Of a stretch of 8,977 nt of DNA, positions 1 to 6,424 are shown in pieces; the stretch's first letter is position 1, and each line of letters begins with the position of its first letter. A program made the position numbers and the translations under genes. The notes under the pieces are model-generated. The model was not told where the DNA came from. It searched no databases and saw only the letters and a list, made by a program, of their open reading frames with translations. Source of the stretch: Thermoplasmata archaeon (lineage in GTDB: Archaea; Thermoplasmatota; Thermoplasmata; Thermoplasmatales; Thermoplasmataceae); assembly GCA_021801305.1 (NCBI GenBank), contig JAJYYD010000111.1, positions 1 through 8,977 on the forward strand, given 5' to 3'.

Positions 1-13
1 TAGGGTACCTGAC

Positions 14-1633
14 ATGGATAAAAACAAGTATAGAGGTCCCACTGAAGATTCACAGGGAACAATTCAATCCAGGCATGACTTCTGGACAGGCAGGAATTAT
101 TTCAGGATCAGGAATTATGAAACCATGTATAAAACCATAGATATGACTTATTCTTTAGGCCATTCCTATGAATCCATAATTGAGAGCTTTGATTTTCCCA
201 TTATCACCAGATTTAAGCTTGAACCCTTAGAAAGACAGAAGAGTGATAGAATACTGGCTGGACTTCTTTCTTCAAGGCATGCGGAAATGAGGTTCCATTA
301 CGGGAAAAAGAGCCATTTATACGAGGACCTCAAAAGAGAATCGGGTGAGGTGGAGTTCCTTTCAGACCGTGTCAGGAATCAGGATAACACAATGTTCTAC
401 CTGGACATGGCATTTGAGGTAATGGGAAGAGACCCGCTGGAACTGAAGGAGAATACCTACAGATTTGAATCTGCCATGAATTACCTGGGAATTTTAAACC
501 GCAGAATATCAAATATAAACGGAAGAACCCTCCGAAATCATTTCTCATTGAAAAGACGGAGGGAAAATCCCTACATCATTGATTCCAGGTCTGTTTCTTC
601 CATACTGCCTGTATACTCGACTCCGCAGCCAGGCAAGGGCGTGTTTGTGGGAATTGATTCCATGAATGAAAAGCCCGTAATCATTGACAGCTTCCAGAAT
701 GAATCATTCAATTCGGTCATAGTGGGAGAGACCGGATCAGGAAAGTCATTCTTTTCAAAGATATTCCTGAGGAGATCGATTGCGTCCGGAAATGCTGCCA
801 AGATCTTCATTGTTGACCCACTCAATGAATATTCTGCCGATATGTTCGGGCCGGGGGCAGTCGAAGTAAATTTCCGGAAGGGAGACCTGCTTGATCTTTC
901 CCTGGGAGGATCCTTGGATACTGACCTGATATCCCCTCTGGCTTCAATAATTTCCAGTACAATTTTTGGAGACGACAGGATGAAAAAGGAAATTGAAAAC
1001 CACATTGAATCTGTTTTGCAGGAAAATCCGGAGGAGAAGGCGGCGGATATTATCCACAGCATATGGAGCAAATACGGGATGAATTCCAGTGGATCAAAAG
1101 CCTTGAATTTCATCAGTTCTGAATCCTGGATGAGCGATCATATCAGCGTGGTTATTTTCAAGACGGACATACTGGAGGAGGAAACTTCGGAAAGCCTCCT
1201 GCCGGAACTGATTCTTTCCATCTTTGTATATTCAGTTCACACCCCCGGAACAAAGAAAATGCTTGTTATAGACGAAGCACACCTGGCACTATCAAACCGG
1301 AGTGCCTCAGGAATACTTTCGAACCTGAGCAGGCATTCAAGGCACTACATGCTTTCAATAATATCGATAACCCAGAGCCTGGACGACCTGTTCGCCTACC
1401 GGGATAATAAATCACTTCTTGCGAATACATCATCAATATTTGTCTTCCGGACCAGGTCCATGAAAGAGGAATATGCTAAAATGCTTAATCTTGAGGGTTT
1501 TGGAGAACCTGATTTTCATTCACTCCTCGGAGGCAAGACATTGGACTATTCTGAATGTTTCCTCATAAAAAGAAGGAGACTCATCAAACTCAGGATAATA
1601 AGCACCGAGAATGAACGAAGAATGATTCAGTAA
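14..1633 (+). CDS. VirB4/HerA-family P-loop ATPase (archaeal type IV secretion-like ATPase)
   Basis: A 539-residue ATPase of the VirB4/TrbE branch of the HerA-FtsK superfamily, whose members power DNA or protein export or pilus-type machines at the membrane. Visible motifs: Walker A GETGSGKS at residues 238-245; Walker B MLVIDEAH at 416-423; the family's TQ sensor (ITQS, 452-455) after a hydrophobic strand; and an arginine-bearing strand FVFRTR at 476-481. Residues 28-225 match the mixed N-terminal domain of archaeal VirB4-like proteins, with an RNYE element near 33, an LEPLER element at 69-74, and a region leading into a GVFVGID strand at 209-215. The frame is open to the left edge, so the true start may lie upstream of the ATG at 14; no clear ribosome-binding site is visible in the 13 bases present. 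No VirB6, VirD4, relaxase or pilin gene is visible nearby, so the substrate is unknown. Family call firm, role not. Confidence 0.85.
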   Translation: MDKNKYRGPTEDSQGTIQSRHDFWTGRNYFRIRNYETMYKTIDMTYSLGHSYESIIESFDFPIITRFKLEPLERQKSDRILAGLLSSRHAEMRFHYGKKSHLYEDLKRESGEVEFLSDRVRNQDNTMFYLDMAFEVMGRDPLELKENTYRFESAMNYLGILNRRISNINGRTLRNHFSLKRRRENPYIIDSRSVSSILPVYSTPQPGKGVFVGIDSMNEKPVIIDSFQNESFNSVIVGETGSGKSFFSKIFLRRSIASGNAAKIFIVDPLNEYSADMFGPGAVEVNFRKGDLLDLSLGGSLDTDLISPLASIISSTIFGDDRMKKEIENHIESVLQENPEEKAADIIHSIWSKYGMNSSGSKALNFISSESWMSDHISVVIFKTDILEEETSESLLPELILSIFVYSVHTPGTKKMLVIDEAHLALSNRSASGILSNLSRHSRHYMLSIISITQSLDDLFAYRDNKSLLANTSSIFVFRTRSMKEEYAKMLNLEGFGEPDFHSLLGGKTLDYSECFLIKRRRLIKLRIISTENERRMIQ

Positions 1634-1655
1634 ATGGTTAATATGGATTAAACTG

Positions 1656-1660
1656 AAAAA
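1656..1660 (-). terminator. T-tract after the 75-residue membrane protein gene
   Basis: On the minus strand a run of five T follows directly after the TAA stop at 1661-1663. Archaeal RNA polymerase commonly terminates at such U-tracts without a hairpin. The gap to the convergent ATPase gene is only 27 bases, so termination for the plus-strand gene must occur within or beyond its neighbour. Weak evidence, based on sequence only. Confidence 0.3.
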
Positions 1661-1888
1661 TTACAATATGCCTTCTTTTTCCTTTGCATCGATCAGTGCG
1701 ATTGAAAGAAGGCCGAATACAATGAGGACAATAACGAATGAATATAACCCTATGTCGAACCATGTTCCATACATTATGGACCAGGCAAAATAGAATGCCA
1801 GTCCAACAACTACAAGCGCCAGGCCAAGAACCTTGTAAAAACCACCATACGGAACCTTGGTTTTGGTTTCATCCTTATTCTTCATCAT
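1661..1888 (-). CDS. Small two-helix membrane protein, function unknown
   Basis: A 75-residue protein not recognised as any named family. It has a short lysine-rich N-terminus, a hydrophobic helix at about residues 17-38 (glycine- and valine-rich), a short loop containing TWFD, a second helix at about 46-66, and a charged tail DAKEKE. Positive charge at both ends suggests N and C termini both in the cytoplasm. There are two consecutive ATG codons; the first (1886-1888) is used here. A GAGGT ribosome-binding site at 1904-1900 lies 11 bases upstream, and a GATATATC TATA-like box at 1932-1939 fits a transcript start near 1910, giving a leader of about 20 bases. It is convergent with the VirB4-type ATPase gene and has its own promoter, so nothing ties it functionally to either neighbour. 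Confidence 0.7.
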   Translation of the reverse strand: MMKNKDETKTKVPYGGFYKVLGLALVVVGLAFYFAWSIMYGTWFDIGLYSFVIVLIVFGLLSIALIDAKEKEGIL

Positions 1889-1931
1889 GATTTTTCTTTA
1901 CCTCTTCGGATTTATGGGTAATTGAAACCTT

Positions 1932-1939
1932 GATATATC
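1932..1939 (-). promoter_or_regulatory. TATA-like box for the small membrane protein gene
   Basis: GATATATC, read on the minus strand, is centred about 47 bases upstream of the ATG at 1888. With the usual archaeal spacing of about 25 bases the transcript would begin near 1910 and include the GAGGT ribosome-binding site at 1904-1900. Confidence 0.45.
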
Positions 1940-1964
1940 TTTTTATCGTTTTTTGAAATCACGT

Positions 1965-1970
1965 AAAAAA
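1965..1970 (-). terminator. T6 tract downstream of the coiled-coil protein gene
   Basis: Six consecutive T on the minus strand, about 25 bases past the stop codon of the gene ending at 1995. They lie just upstream of the TATA-like box of the next minus-strand gene, so they can separate the two transcripts. Simple T-tract termination is typical in archaea; no hairpin is present. Confidence 0.4.
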
Positions 1971-1994
1971 GTTATTCCATGTCTGTTGCTGAAA

Positions 1995-2483
1995 TTATTT
2001 TTCCTTATTTTTATCCTCCTCCTCTTCGAATATTTTCCGGTATATGTAATCCATTTTCACATTGAGGCTGTCCAGGTTTCCCATTATTTTTGTAAGGTCC
2101 CTCCTGTACATGTTTTCAAAGTTTTCGATCTTTGTAACCAGAAGGTCCACCTTGCTCTGAAAGGACCGGGAAAGTTCTTCCTGAGATTTTTCCACTTGGG
2201 GGCTGTTCCTTGATACCTTCCTGAAGTAGTCCTTGTCGTATGATCCGGTAACTCCGTCAGGATCAATAACAATATCGCTGGCAGAAACATACTTCGCAAA
2301 AATGTAGTCCGTGAATTTTCTGTCCTCGTTTCTGGCATCAATGCAGTCCTGTCTGACTACTGGCACAAGGAGTCCATTCTTGAACATAATCTTCATTTCG
2401 TTGGTGTCACAAAGAGGGAATTCGAATATCCGGATCCTCTCTTCAACCCTTCCCTGAAGATCAGCGGCAATGGTAAATGGCAT
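1995..2483 (-). CDS. Coiled-coil protein of unknown function; true N-terminus probably upstream of this ATG
   Basis: From the first in-frame ATG this is 162 residues. Residues 1-90 look like a small folded alpha/beta domain, with strands such as RIRIFEF (16-22) and GLLVPVV (37-43) and an acidic DPDG turn at 74-77. Residues about 97-157 are charged and heptad-like, predicted coiled coil, ending in a very acidic/lysine tail. I do not recognise the family. The frame stays open upstream to a TAA at 2592-2594, and that stretch reads like protein (for example ILSSGSYKKLLEIRRTIQN), but it holds no ATG, GTG or TTG. The TATA-like box at 2601-2609 would start the transcript near 2580. So either the mRNA has a leader of about 100 bases that happens to be open, or translation begins at a rare codon (ATT at 2588-2586, ATC or ACG next to it), or the start has been lost by a frameshift. 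Confidence 0.65.
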   Translation of the reverse strand: MPFTIAADLQGRVEERIRIFEFPLCDTNEMKIMFKNGLLVPVVRQDCIDARNEDRKFTDYIFAKYVSASDIVIDPDGVTGSYDKDYFRKVSRNSPQVEKSQEELSRSFQSKVDLLVTKIENFENMYRRDLTKIMGNLDSLNVKMDYIYRKIFEEEEDKNKEK

Positions 2484-2600
2484 AGAATTCTTGAGATTTT
2501 GTATAGTTCTGCGGATTTCAAGAAGCTTTTTGTAGCTTCCGGATGAAAGAATTTCGGTCCTGATGGCATTATGGTCTGTCGTGATAATTGATTATGGCAT

Positions 2601-2609
2601 GAATATAAG
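2601..2609 (-). promoter_or_regulatory. TATA-like box for the coiled-coil protein gene
   Basis: CTTATATTC on the minus strand. Spacing puts the transcript start near 2580, about 100 bases ahead of the first ATG at 2483 but right at the beginning of the open, protein-like upstream frame. One copy of a repeated TTATGTCCC motif (plus-strand reading) directly abuts it at 2611-2619. Confidence 0.4.
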
Positions 2610-2772
2610 TTTATGTCCCATGGAAATTTCGCATGACTGGATCATTGTGCATACATGATTCACAGTTATGTCCCCGTGGAGTGAATGATCGGTTCATTGA
2701 TGATAAAGGGCCTCATTATATTGATATTTAAGTTAAGGCAACATATAATTTTCGGCCTGACTTGAAATTAAC

Positions 2773-2780
2773 TTATAAAG
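2773..2780 (+). promoter_or_regulatory. Orphan TATA box ahead of an 11-codon frame
   Basis: TTATAAAG is one of the best TATA matches in the window. Its predicted transcript start (near 2802) coincides with an ATG at 2804 opening an 11-codon frame (2804-2839, MIKCIITAVLS then TAA) and with the inverted repeat AATGATA / TATCATT. It could drive a small RNA, a leader peptide, or a longer mptD transcript. Sequence evidence only. Confidence 0.3.
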
Positions 2781-2802
2781 CATGATTACCGGACTCTTCC
2801 TC

Positions 2803-2821
2803 AATGATAAAATGTATCATT
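2803..2821 (+). repeat. Perfect 7-bp inverted repeat (AATGATA / TATCATT)
   Basis: Arms at 2803-2809 and 2815-2821 are separated by a 5-base loop. They sit at the transcript start predicted from the orphan TATA box. This may be an operator or a weak AT-rich hairpin. Confidence 0.45.
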
Positions 2822-2885
2822 ACTGCCGTTCTTTCATAATATTACCCGCAACTTGGAAAAATGCCTTTTTAGATTTCGAAAAATG

Positions 2886-2894
2886 TTTATTTAA
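2886..2894 (+). promoter_or_regulatory. TATA box of the mptD-NTPase-trm1 operon
   Basis: TTTATTTAA is centred 26-27 bases upstream of the mptD ATG at 2917. That is the spacing expected for a leaderless archaeal transcript, and it agrees with the absence of a ribosome-binding site just before the ATG. Confidence 0.6.
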
Positions 2895-2916
2895 CTTCCT
2901 GACATATAGGTAGAAT

Positions 2917-3282
2917 ATGCAAGATCCAGCTGAACATTATTTTAACTGCACGGATAGAGAAAGAGCAACATTTGAGGCAGGAATTAAACTGGGAACAATA
3001 TATCACCAGTATGTTGGAATCCCCATAAATCTGACTAATCTGGAATCCCTTGAAAATGCTATCAGGGAAAGTGTGCTTGTTCAGCCTTTTGTCAAGGAAG
3101 CCAGTGTAAGAATTGACAGGGAAATCGTGAATAAAAGACAGGGAGTTTACAAATACATAACACTCAGTGGAGAGATGATGGATGTGAGCCTTACCATAAA
3201 ATACAGGAATGAGGAGGTAAAGGCAAGGCTGAGATATGTGCCCGACATGGATTATCCCCTGATGTATCTGGAAGGTAATTGA
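2917..3282 (+). CDS. mptD: Archaeal dihydroneopterin aldolase (MptD/DUF372 family)
   Basis: A 121-residue protein of the DUF372/COG2098 family. The characterised methanogen member MptD cleaves dihydroneopterin to 6-hydroxymethyl-dihydropterin and glycolaldehyde in archaeal pterin cofactor synthesis, in the cytoplasm. The signature FEAGIKLGTIYHQYVGIP (residues 19-36) and VQPFV (55-59) are intact. E20, H30 and Q56 keep the spacing of the Glu, His and Gln active-site residues I recall for the Methanocaldococcus enzyme (25, 35, 61), and Y107 is a candidate for the catalytic Tyr. Length is normal for the family. The start is supported by the TATA box 26 bases upstream (leaderless). It is first in an operon, with the next gene starting 1 base after its stop. 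Whether the product feeds methanopterin or a folate-type cofactor in this organism cannot be read from the window. Confidence 0.85.
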   Translation: MQDPAEHYFNCTDRERATFEAGIKLGTIYHQYVGIPINLTNLESLENAIRESVLVQPFVKEASVRIDREIVNKRQGVYKYITLSGEMMDVSLTIKYRNEEVKARLRYVPDMDYPLMYLEGN

Positions 3283-3283
3283 A

Positions 3284-3829
3284 ATGGTGGCGGTGAAGAT
3301 TGGAATCACTGGACCGGTCGGAAGCATAAAAGCAGAGGCCCTTGGAAAAATAATGGATATGCTGATCAATGACGGAATGACCATCCAGGGGGTTCTTGTA
3401 AACGAGATAGTTGATCATGGAAAACTCAAGGGGTATTCCCTCTTCGATATAAACACCAAGAAGAGGGTCAATTTTGCTGATGTGGACATAGTTTCAAGGG
3501 TAAAGATTGACAAGCTCGGGGTGGACACAAGGCTGCTTGAGGAGATACTTATACCAAGCCTCCAGAAAGCAAGGGAAGAAGCTGATGTAATTGTGATAGA
3601 TGAAGTGGGGAAACTGGAAAACGTCACTAAAAATATACAGAAGGAGATTGTTGAAACACTGAAGTCAGAGAAACCTCTTGTTGTAACTCTCCACAAGAAG
3701 TCAAGGAACCCGGTACTGCAGGAAATAAAGGCACTGGAAGGAATAAGGGTATTTGATATCACCCCCATAAACAGAAATCTGCTTCCTTTCAGGGTCGTAA
3801 GAGTTATCAAGGGAGAAGAAGGTAGCTGA
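3284..3829 (+). CDS. THEP1-type nucleoside-triphosphatase homologue with degenerate Walker A
   Basis: A 181-residue member of the THEP1/NTPase_1 (DUF265) P-loop family, whose studied members are small thermostable NTPases hydrolysing ATP, GTP and others. The family layout is clear: N-terminal P-loop region (residues 6-20), a GYSLFDI strand (51-57) matching the family's GF-type strand, a KIDKLGVD segment, the LLEEILIPSLQKA helix, Walker B with the DE-x-GK signature VIVIDEVGKLE (102-112), a VVTLHKK strand, and a closing TPINRN element. The P-loop is damaged: where the family has GxPGVGKTT it reads GPVGSIKAE (10-18), so Gly before the Lys is Ile and the Thr after it is Ala. K16 survives. It may be an inactive or altered nucleotide binder. 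The ribosome-binding site GGAAGGT (3270-3276) supports the ATG. The next gene follows with no gap, so it is presumably co-translated with mptD and trm1. Confidence 0.8.
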   Translation: MVAVKIGITGPVGSIKAEALGKIMDMLINDGMTIQGVLVNEIVDHGKLKGYSLFDINTKKRVNFADVDIVSRVKIDKLGVDTRLLEEILIPSLQKAREEADVIVIDEVGKLENVTKNIQKEIVETLKSEKPLVVTLHKKSRNPVLQEIKALEGIRVFDITPINRNLLPFRVVRVIKGEEGS

Positions 3830-4882
3830 TTGTTAATCCGGGAAGGAAAGGTACAGCTCGATATTCCTGAGAACAGCCAGACAAAGGGACCTGGAAAAAT
3901 TGGGTCCGGTTTCTACAACAGGTCCCAGATCATAAACCGGGACCTCACAATACTATTTATCAGGCAAACAGGAATAAAGACTTTTCTTGATGGTTTTGGA
4001 TCAACCGGGGCAAGAGGTTTCAGGGTTGAAAAAGAAGCTGGGGTGGATGTTACAATCTGCGAAAAGAATCCCCAATCGTTTAAATACCTGGAAAGAAACT
4101 CTGAACTTAATGGAAGTTCTGCAACCCTTAAACTGAAAGATTTTAACAGTGAAGTAAGGGAAGTGCCCTTTGATTTCATTGATGTTGACCCGTATGGTTC
4201 CATTGTCAGGTATGCGGACGACGCAATCCGGAACATAAGAAATGGAGGTTACGTGGCATTCACGGCAACTGATCTCTCAGCTTTGACAGGGTCGTATCCC
4301 TCTAAGGCTTTCCGCAGGTATGGAACACGCCTGCCAAACGATTCCACGAGGCATGAAGCGGGCATAAGAACACTTATTGCGTATCTGGCACGGAGAGCAG
4401 CGGTTTTTGACCGCTACCTGGAGCCGCAGGTATCATTCTGGAAATCCCATTTCTACAGAGTTATCATTAAGGTGTCAAAGGGTACCTCCGGATCGGATGC
4501 GATGCTTGAAAACATAGGTTTCCTGAACAAAAACAGGGAGATATCCCCAGTCTATCCGTCAATCGAGGAAGGACCGATCTGGACCGGGAAGATCAACAGT
4601 GAAAACATGCTTGCAAAAATGGATGTTCCCGATTACATGGAAAATCCGGTTCAGCTGGGAAAGTTTCTTGACCTCATGCGAAACGAGGATATATGCAGGT
4701 ATTTCATTGACCTCAGGGACCTTGGGAAATCCTTTGCGACCGACATACCTTCATTCAGTTCAATTTTCCAGTACCTCAATGATGCAGGTATTCACGACTA
4801 CGGGAGAACTGAGTTTTCCGTGACCGGACTCAAGATGAAAACAGGATATGGCATCGTTACGGAACTTTTCAGCAAGAAGTGA
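3830..4882 (+). CDS. trm1: tRNA (guanine26-N2)-dimethyltransferase Trm1
   Basis: A 350-residue SAM-dependent enzyme that makes m2G26/m2,2G26 at the D-stem/anticodon-stem hinge of tRNA. Seen: N-terminal EGKVQLDIP; FYN (28-30) and NRD (36-38), typical of the family; SAM-binding FLDGFGSTGARG (52-63); acidic strand end CEKNP (77-81); catalytic motif DVDPYGS (118-124); TATDLSALTGSYP (145-157); RRYGTR; RHEAGIR (174-180); and GPIWTG (248-253) in the C-terminal domain. The start is TTG, directly abutting the TGA of the upstream gene, with GAAGGT upstream as ribosome-binding site; no ATG gives the conserved N-terminus. Odd: many archaeal Trm1 proteins carry Cys pairs before the GPLW motif, thought to bind zinc. 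Here the only cysteines are C77 and C289, and the segment is shortened. The catalytic core is complete, so activity is expected. Confidence 0.92.
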   Translation: MLIREGKVQLDIPENSQTKGPGKIGSGFYNRSQIINRDLTILFIRQTGIKTFLDGFGSTGARGFRVEKEAGVDVTICEKNPQSFKYLERNSELNGSSATLKLKDFNSEVREVPFDFIDVDPYGSIVRYADDAIRNIRNGGYVAFTATDLSALTGSYPSKAFRRYGTRLPNDSTRHEAGIRTLIAYLARRAAVFDRYLEPQVSFWKSHFYRVIIKVSKGTSGSDAMLENIGFLNKNREISPVYPSIEEGPIWTGKINSENMLAKMDVPDYMENPVQLGKFLDLMRNEDICRYFIDLRDLGKSFATDIPSFSSIFQYLNDAGIHDYGRTEFSVTGLKMKTGYGIVTELFSKK

Positions 4883-4990
4883 TGAAATCCTGCCGGCATA
4901 CAATGGATGTCACCCATATGGCAGATGTAATTCGGCCGTACCGGTTCCGGCAGTACACCCGTAAGGCACCATAAGTCTTTCTGGCAAAGA

Positions 4991-4998
4991 TATATAAA
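4991..4998 (+). promoter_or_regulatory. TATA box of pyrBI
   Basis: TATATAAA is centred 27 bases upstream of the pyrB ATG at 5022 and is the strongest TATA match in the window, implying a leaderless pyrBI transcript. The 108 bases between the trm1 stop and this box hold small GC-richer palindromes (TGCCGGCA 4891-4898, CCATATGG 4914-4921, CGGCCG 4933-4938) that could be regulatory, but no known pyrimidine operator is recognised. Confidence 0.65.
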
Positions 4999-5021
4999 AA
5001 CAGTACCTATATTCATACCCG

Positions 5022-5936
5022 ATGTTAAAAAACAGGAGCGTTGTCTCTATTGACGATGTGTCAAAAGAGGATATGACTGAGATTTTTGAAACTTCAGATG
5101 AGATGTCAAAGCTGCTTGAACAGCACAAACCCCTGAAAGTAATGGATGGAAAGATTATGGCTACACTCTTCTATGAGCCGAGTACACGAACGCGGCTTTC
5201 CTTTGAAAGCGCAATGAACCGGCTGGGCGGGTCAGTCATAACAGTTTCTGATACGGGAAGTTCTTCCATTGCCAAGGGCGAGACGCTTGCTGATACCATC
5301 CGGATGGCTGAATCGTATTCAGATATCATTGTGATCAGGCACCCTATGGAAGGGGCGGCGAGACTTGCCTCCAGGTTTTCCTCCAAGCCGGTTATCAATG
5401 CCGGAGACGGATCAGGGCAGCATCCTACACAGACACTGATGGATCTCTATACCATGAAGAAGGAAAAGGGCGCAATAGACGGGCTTAACATAGCCATGAT
5501 CGGAGACCTGAGGTACGGAAGAACCGTTCATTCGCTCATACTTGCCCTTTCAAAGTTCAACGTGAGCATCACCCTTGTCTCGCCACAGGTTCTCAGGATA
5601 CCTGAACACATTCTTGCGAGATTGCCAAAGGGATTCGATGTAACGGTGACTGACAGCCTGTCTGAAGTACTGAAGAAAACGGATGTTTTCTATGTGACGA
5701 GAATACAGAAGGAGCGATTTACAGACCTGAATGAATACCAGAGTGTGATCGGTTCATACTCCGTTGATGAGAAGGCGGTTTCGGAGATGAAGGATGACGC
5801 CATAATAATGCATCCTCTTCCCAGGATAGACGAGATATCTCCTGAGGTTGACTATTCCAAAAAGGCTGCATATTTCAGGCAGGCAGCAAATGGTGTACCT
5901 GTAAGGATGGCACTTGTTTCAACAATACTGGGGTGA
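5022..5936 (+). CDS. pyrB: Aspartate carbamoyltransferase catalytic subunit
   Basis: A 304-residue catalytic chain of ATCase, which condenses carbamoyl phosphate and aspartate to carbamoyl-aspartate, the committed step of pyrimidine synthesis. All signature elements are intact: carbamoyl-phosphate loop [13 protein letters not shown] (50-62) with S54, T55, R56, T57; the 80s loop lysine K85 in SSIAKGET; R106 in [14 protein letters not shown] (134-144); [11 protein letters not shown] (162-172) with R167; Q229; and the HPLPR motif (264-268) followed by DEI. Length is typical. Start ATG 5022 is supported by the TATA box 27 bases upstream. It overlaps pyrI by 4 bases (GTGA), the usual coupled arrangement for the dodecameric, allosteric enzyme. 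Nothing degenerate is seen. Confidence 0.97.
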   Translation: MLKNRSVVSIDDVSKEDMTEIFETSDEMSKLLEQHKPLKVMDGKIMATLFYEPSTRTRLSFESAMNRLGGSVITVSDTGSSSIAKGETLADTIRMAESYSDIIVIRHPMEGAARLASRFSSKPVINAGDGSGQHPTQTLMDLYTMKKEKGAIDGLNIAMIGDLRYGRTVHSLILALSKFNVSITLVSPQVLRIPEHILARLPKGFDVTVTDSLSEVLKKTDVFYVTRIQKERFTDLNEYQSVIGSYSVDEKAVSEMKDDAIIMHPLPRIDEISPEVDYSKKAAYFRQAANGVPVRMALVSTILG

Positions 5937-6403
5937 AGAAAATGGAACAGACACTGAAAATTTCGAAAATAAGGGAAGGAACTGTCATAGACCATATTCC
6001 TGCCGGCAAGGCAATCAAGGTTCTGGCAATCCTGAAGATAGATGAGAAGGGATCACAGACAGTAAGCGTTGGAATCAGGGTTCCAAGCGGCAGAATAGGT
6101 TCAAAGGATGTAGTGAAAATAGAGGGTAGGTATCTTGAAAGATTTGAGGTTGACAAAATCTCGCTTATTGCCCCGGAGGCTTCAATAAGTATAGTCAAGA
6201 ATTATGAGGTCGTTGAGAAGTTCAGGGTGGACCTTCCGGAGAGAGTAACTGGAATAATAAAGTGCTCAAACCGCAACTGCATAACTAATTCAAGGGAACC
6301 TGTTCCAAGCGAGTTCTATGTATCATCAAAAAAGCCACTGGTGCTCAGATGCTACTACTGTGAGAGGAACATGCAGGAAAAAGATATACTGAACAACCTT
6401 TAG
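5933..6403 (+). CDS. pyrI: Aspartate carbamoyltransferase regulatory subunit
   Basis: A 156-residue regulatory chain that binds CTP/ATP and links catalytic trimers through a zinc domain. The N-terminal allosteric domain (about 7-100) contains [14 protein letters not shown] (18-31), matching the nucleotide-binding strand-helix of PyrI. The C-terminal zinc domain has the four cysteines in the standard C-x4-C ... C-x2-C pattern (C111, C116, C140, C143). The start is GTG at 5933 overlapping the pyrB stop, or the ATG at 5942 three codons on; the coupling favours the former, and the difference is only MKK. The last codons and the stop lie inside a 10-bp perfect hairpin (6389-6412). Confidence 0.95.
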   Translation: MKKMEQTLKISKIREGTVIDHIPAGKAIKVLAILKIDEKGSQTVSVGIRVPSGRIGSKDVVKIEGRYLERFEVDKISLIAPEASISIVKNYEVVEKFRVDLPERVTGIIKCSNRNCITNSREPVPSEFYVSSKKPLVLRCYYCERNMQEKDILNNL

Positions 6404-6412
6404 GTTGTTCAG
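6378..6412 (-). terminator. Hairpin plus T-tract terminator for the RHH/FtsZ-like operon, overlapping the pyrI stop
   Basis: CTGAACAACC (6389-6398) and GGTTGTTCAG (6403-6412) form a perfect 10-bp stem with a 4-base loop TTTA. Read on the minus strand the stem begins 12 bases after the FtsZ-like stop codon and is followed six bases later by a T5 tract (6382-6378), the layout of an intrinsic terminator. On the plus strand the stem contains the last codons of pyrI and its stop TAG begins in the loop, with no T-tract after it. Confidence 0.6.
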
Positions 6413-6424
6413 ATGTTACCTGCC

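Larger units (their letters stand above)
2484..2916. other. 433-base intergenic region between divergent genes
   Basis: 2484-2591 is the open upstream frame of the minus-strand coiled-coil gene. The rest is AT-rich and holds a minus-strand TATA-like box (2601-2609), two exact copies of TTATGTCCC (2611-2619 and 2666-2674), several ATCATT/AATGAT motifs, an orphan plus-strand TATA box TTATAAAG (2773-2780), a perfect 7-bp inverted repeat (2803-2809 / 2815-2821), and the mptD TATA box (2886-2894). No tRNA-like pattern or convincing protein-coding gene is seen beyond an 11-codon frame at 2804-2839. Confidence 0.6.

Noticed and set aside
571..1113. Long open frame antisense to the VirB4-type ATPase gene
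   Set aside because: It is a shadow of a well-supported coding region: no promoter or ribosome-binding site and no recognisable domain.
1953..2213. Plus-strand open frame antisense to the coiled-coil protein gene
   Set aside because: Phe/Leu/Val-rich low-complexity translation complementary to a charged coiled coil; typical of antisense shadows.
2697..2760. Possible box C/D sRNA: TTGATGA ... CTGA with short flanking complementarity (TTCA / TGAA)
   Set aside because: The box C first base is not a purine, no convincing D'/C' pair lies between, the C-to-D distance is long and the terminal stem is only 4 bp.
4879..4990. GTGATGA box-C-like sequence overlapping the trm1 stop, followed by GC-rich palindromes, considered as a C/D sRNA or tRNA remnant
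   Set aside because: No CTGA box D follows in range, and no T-loop motif or acceptor stem can be formed.
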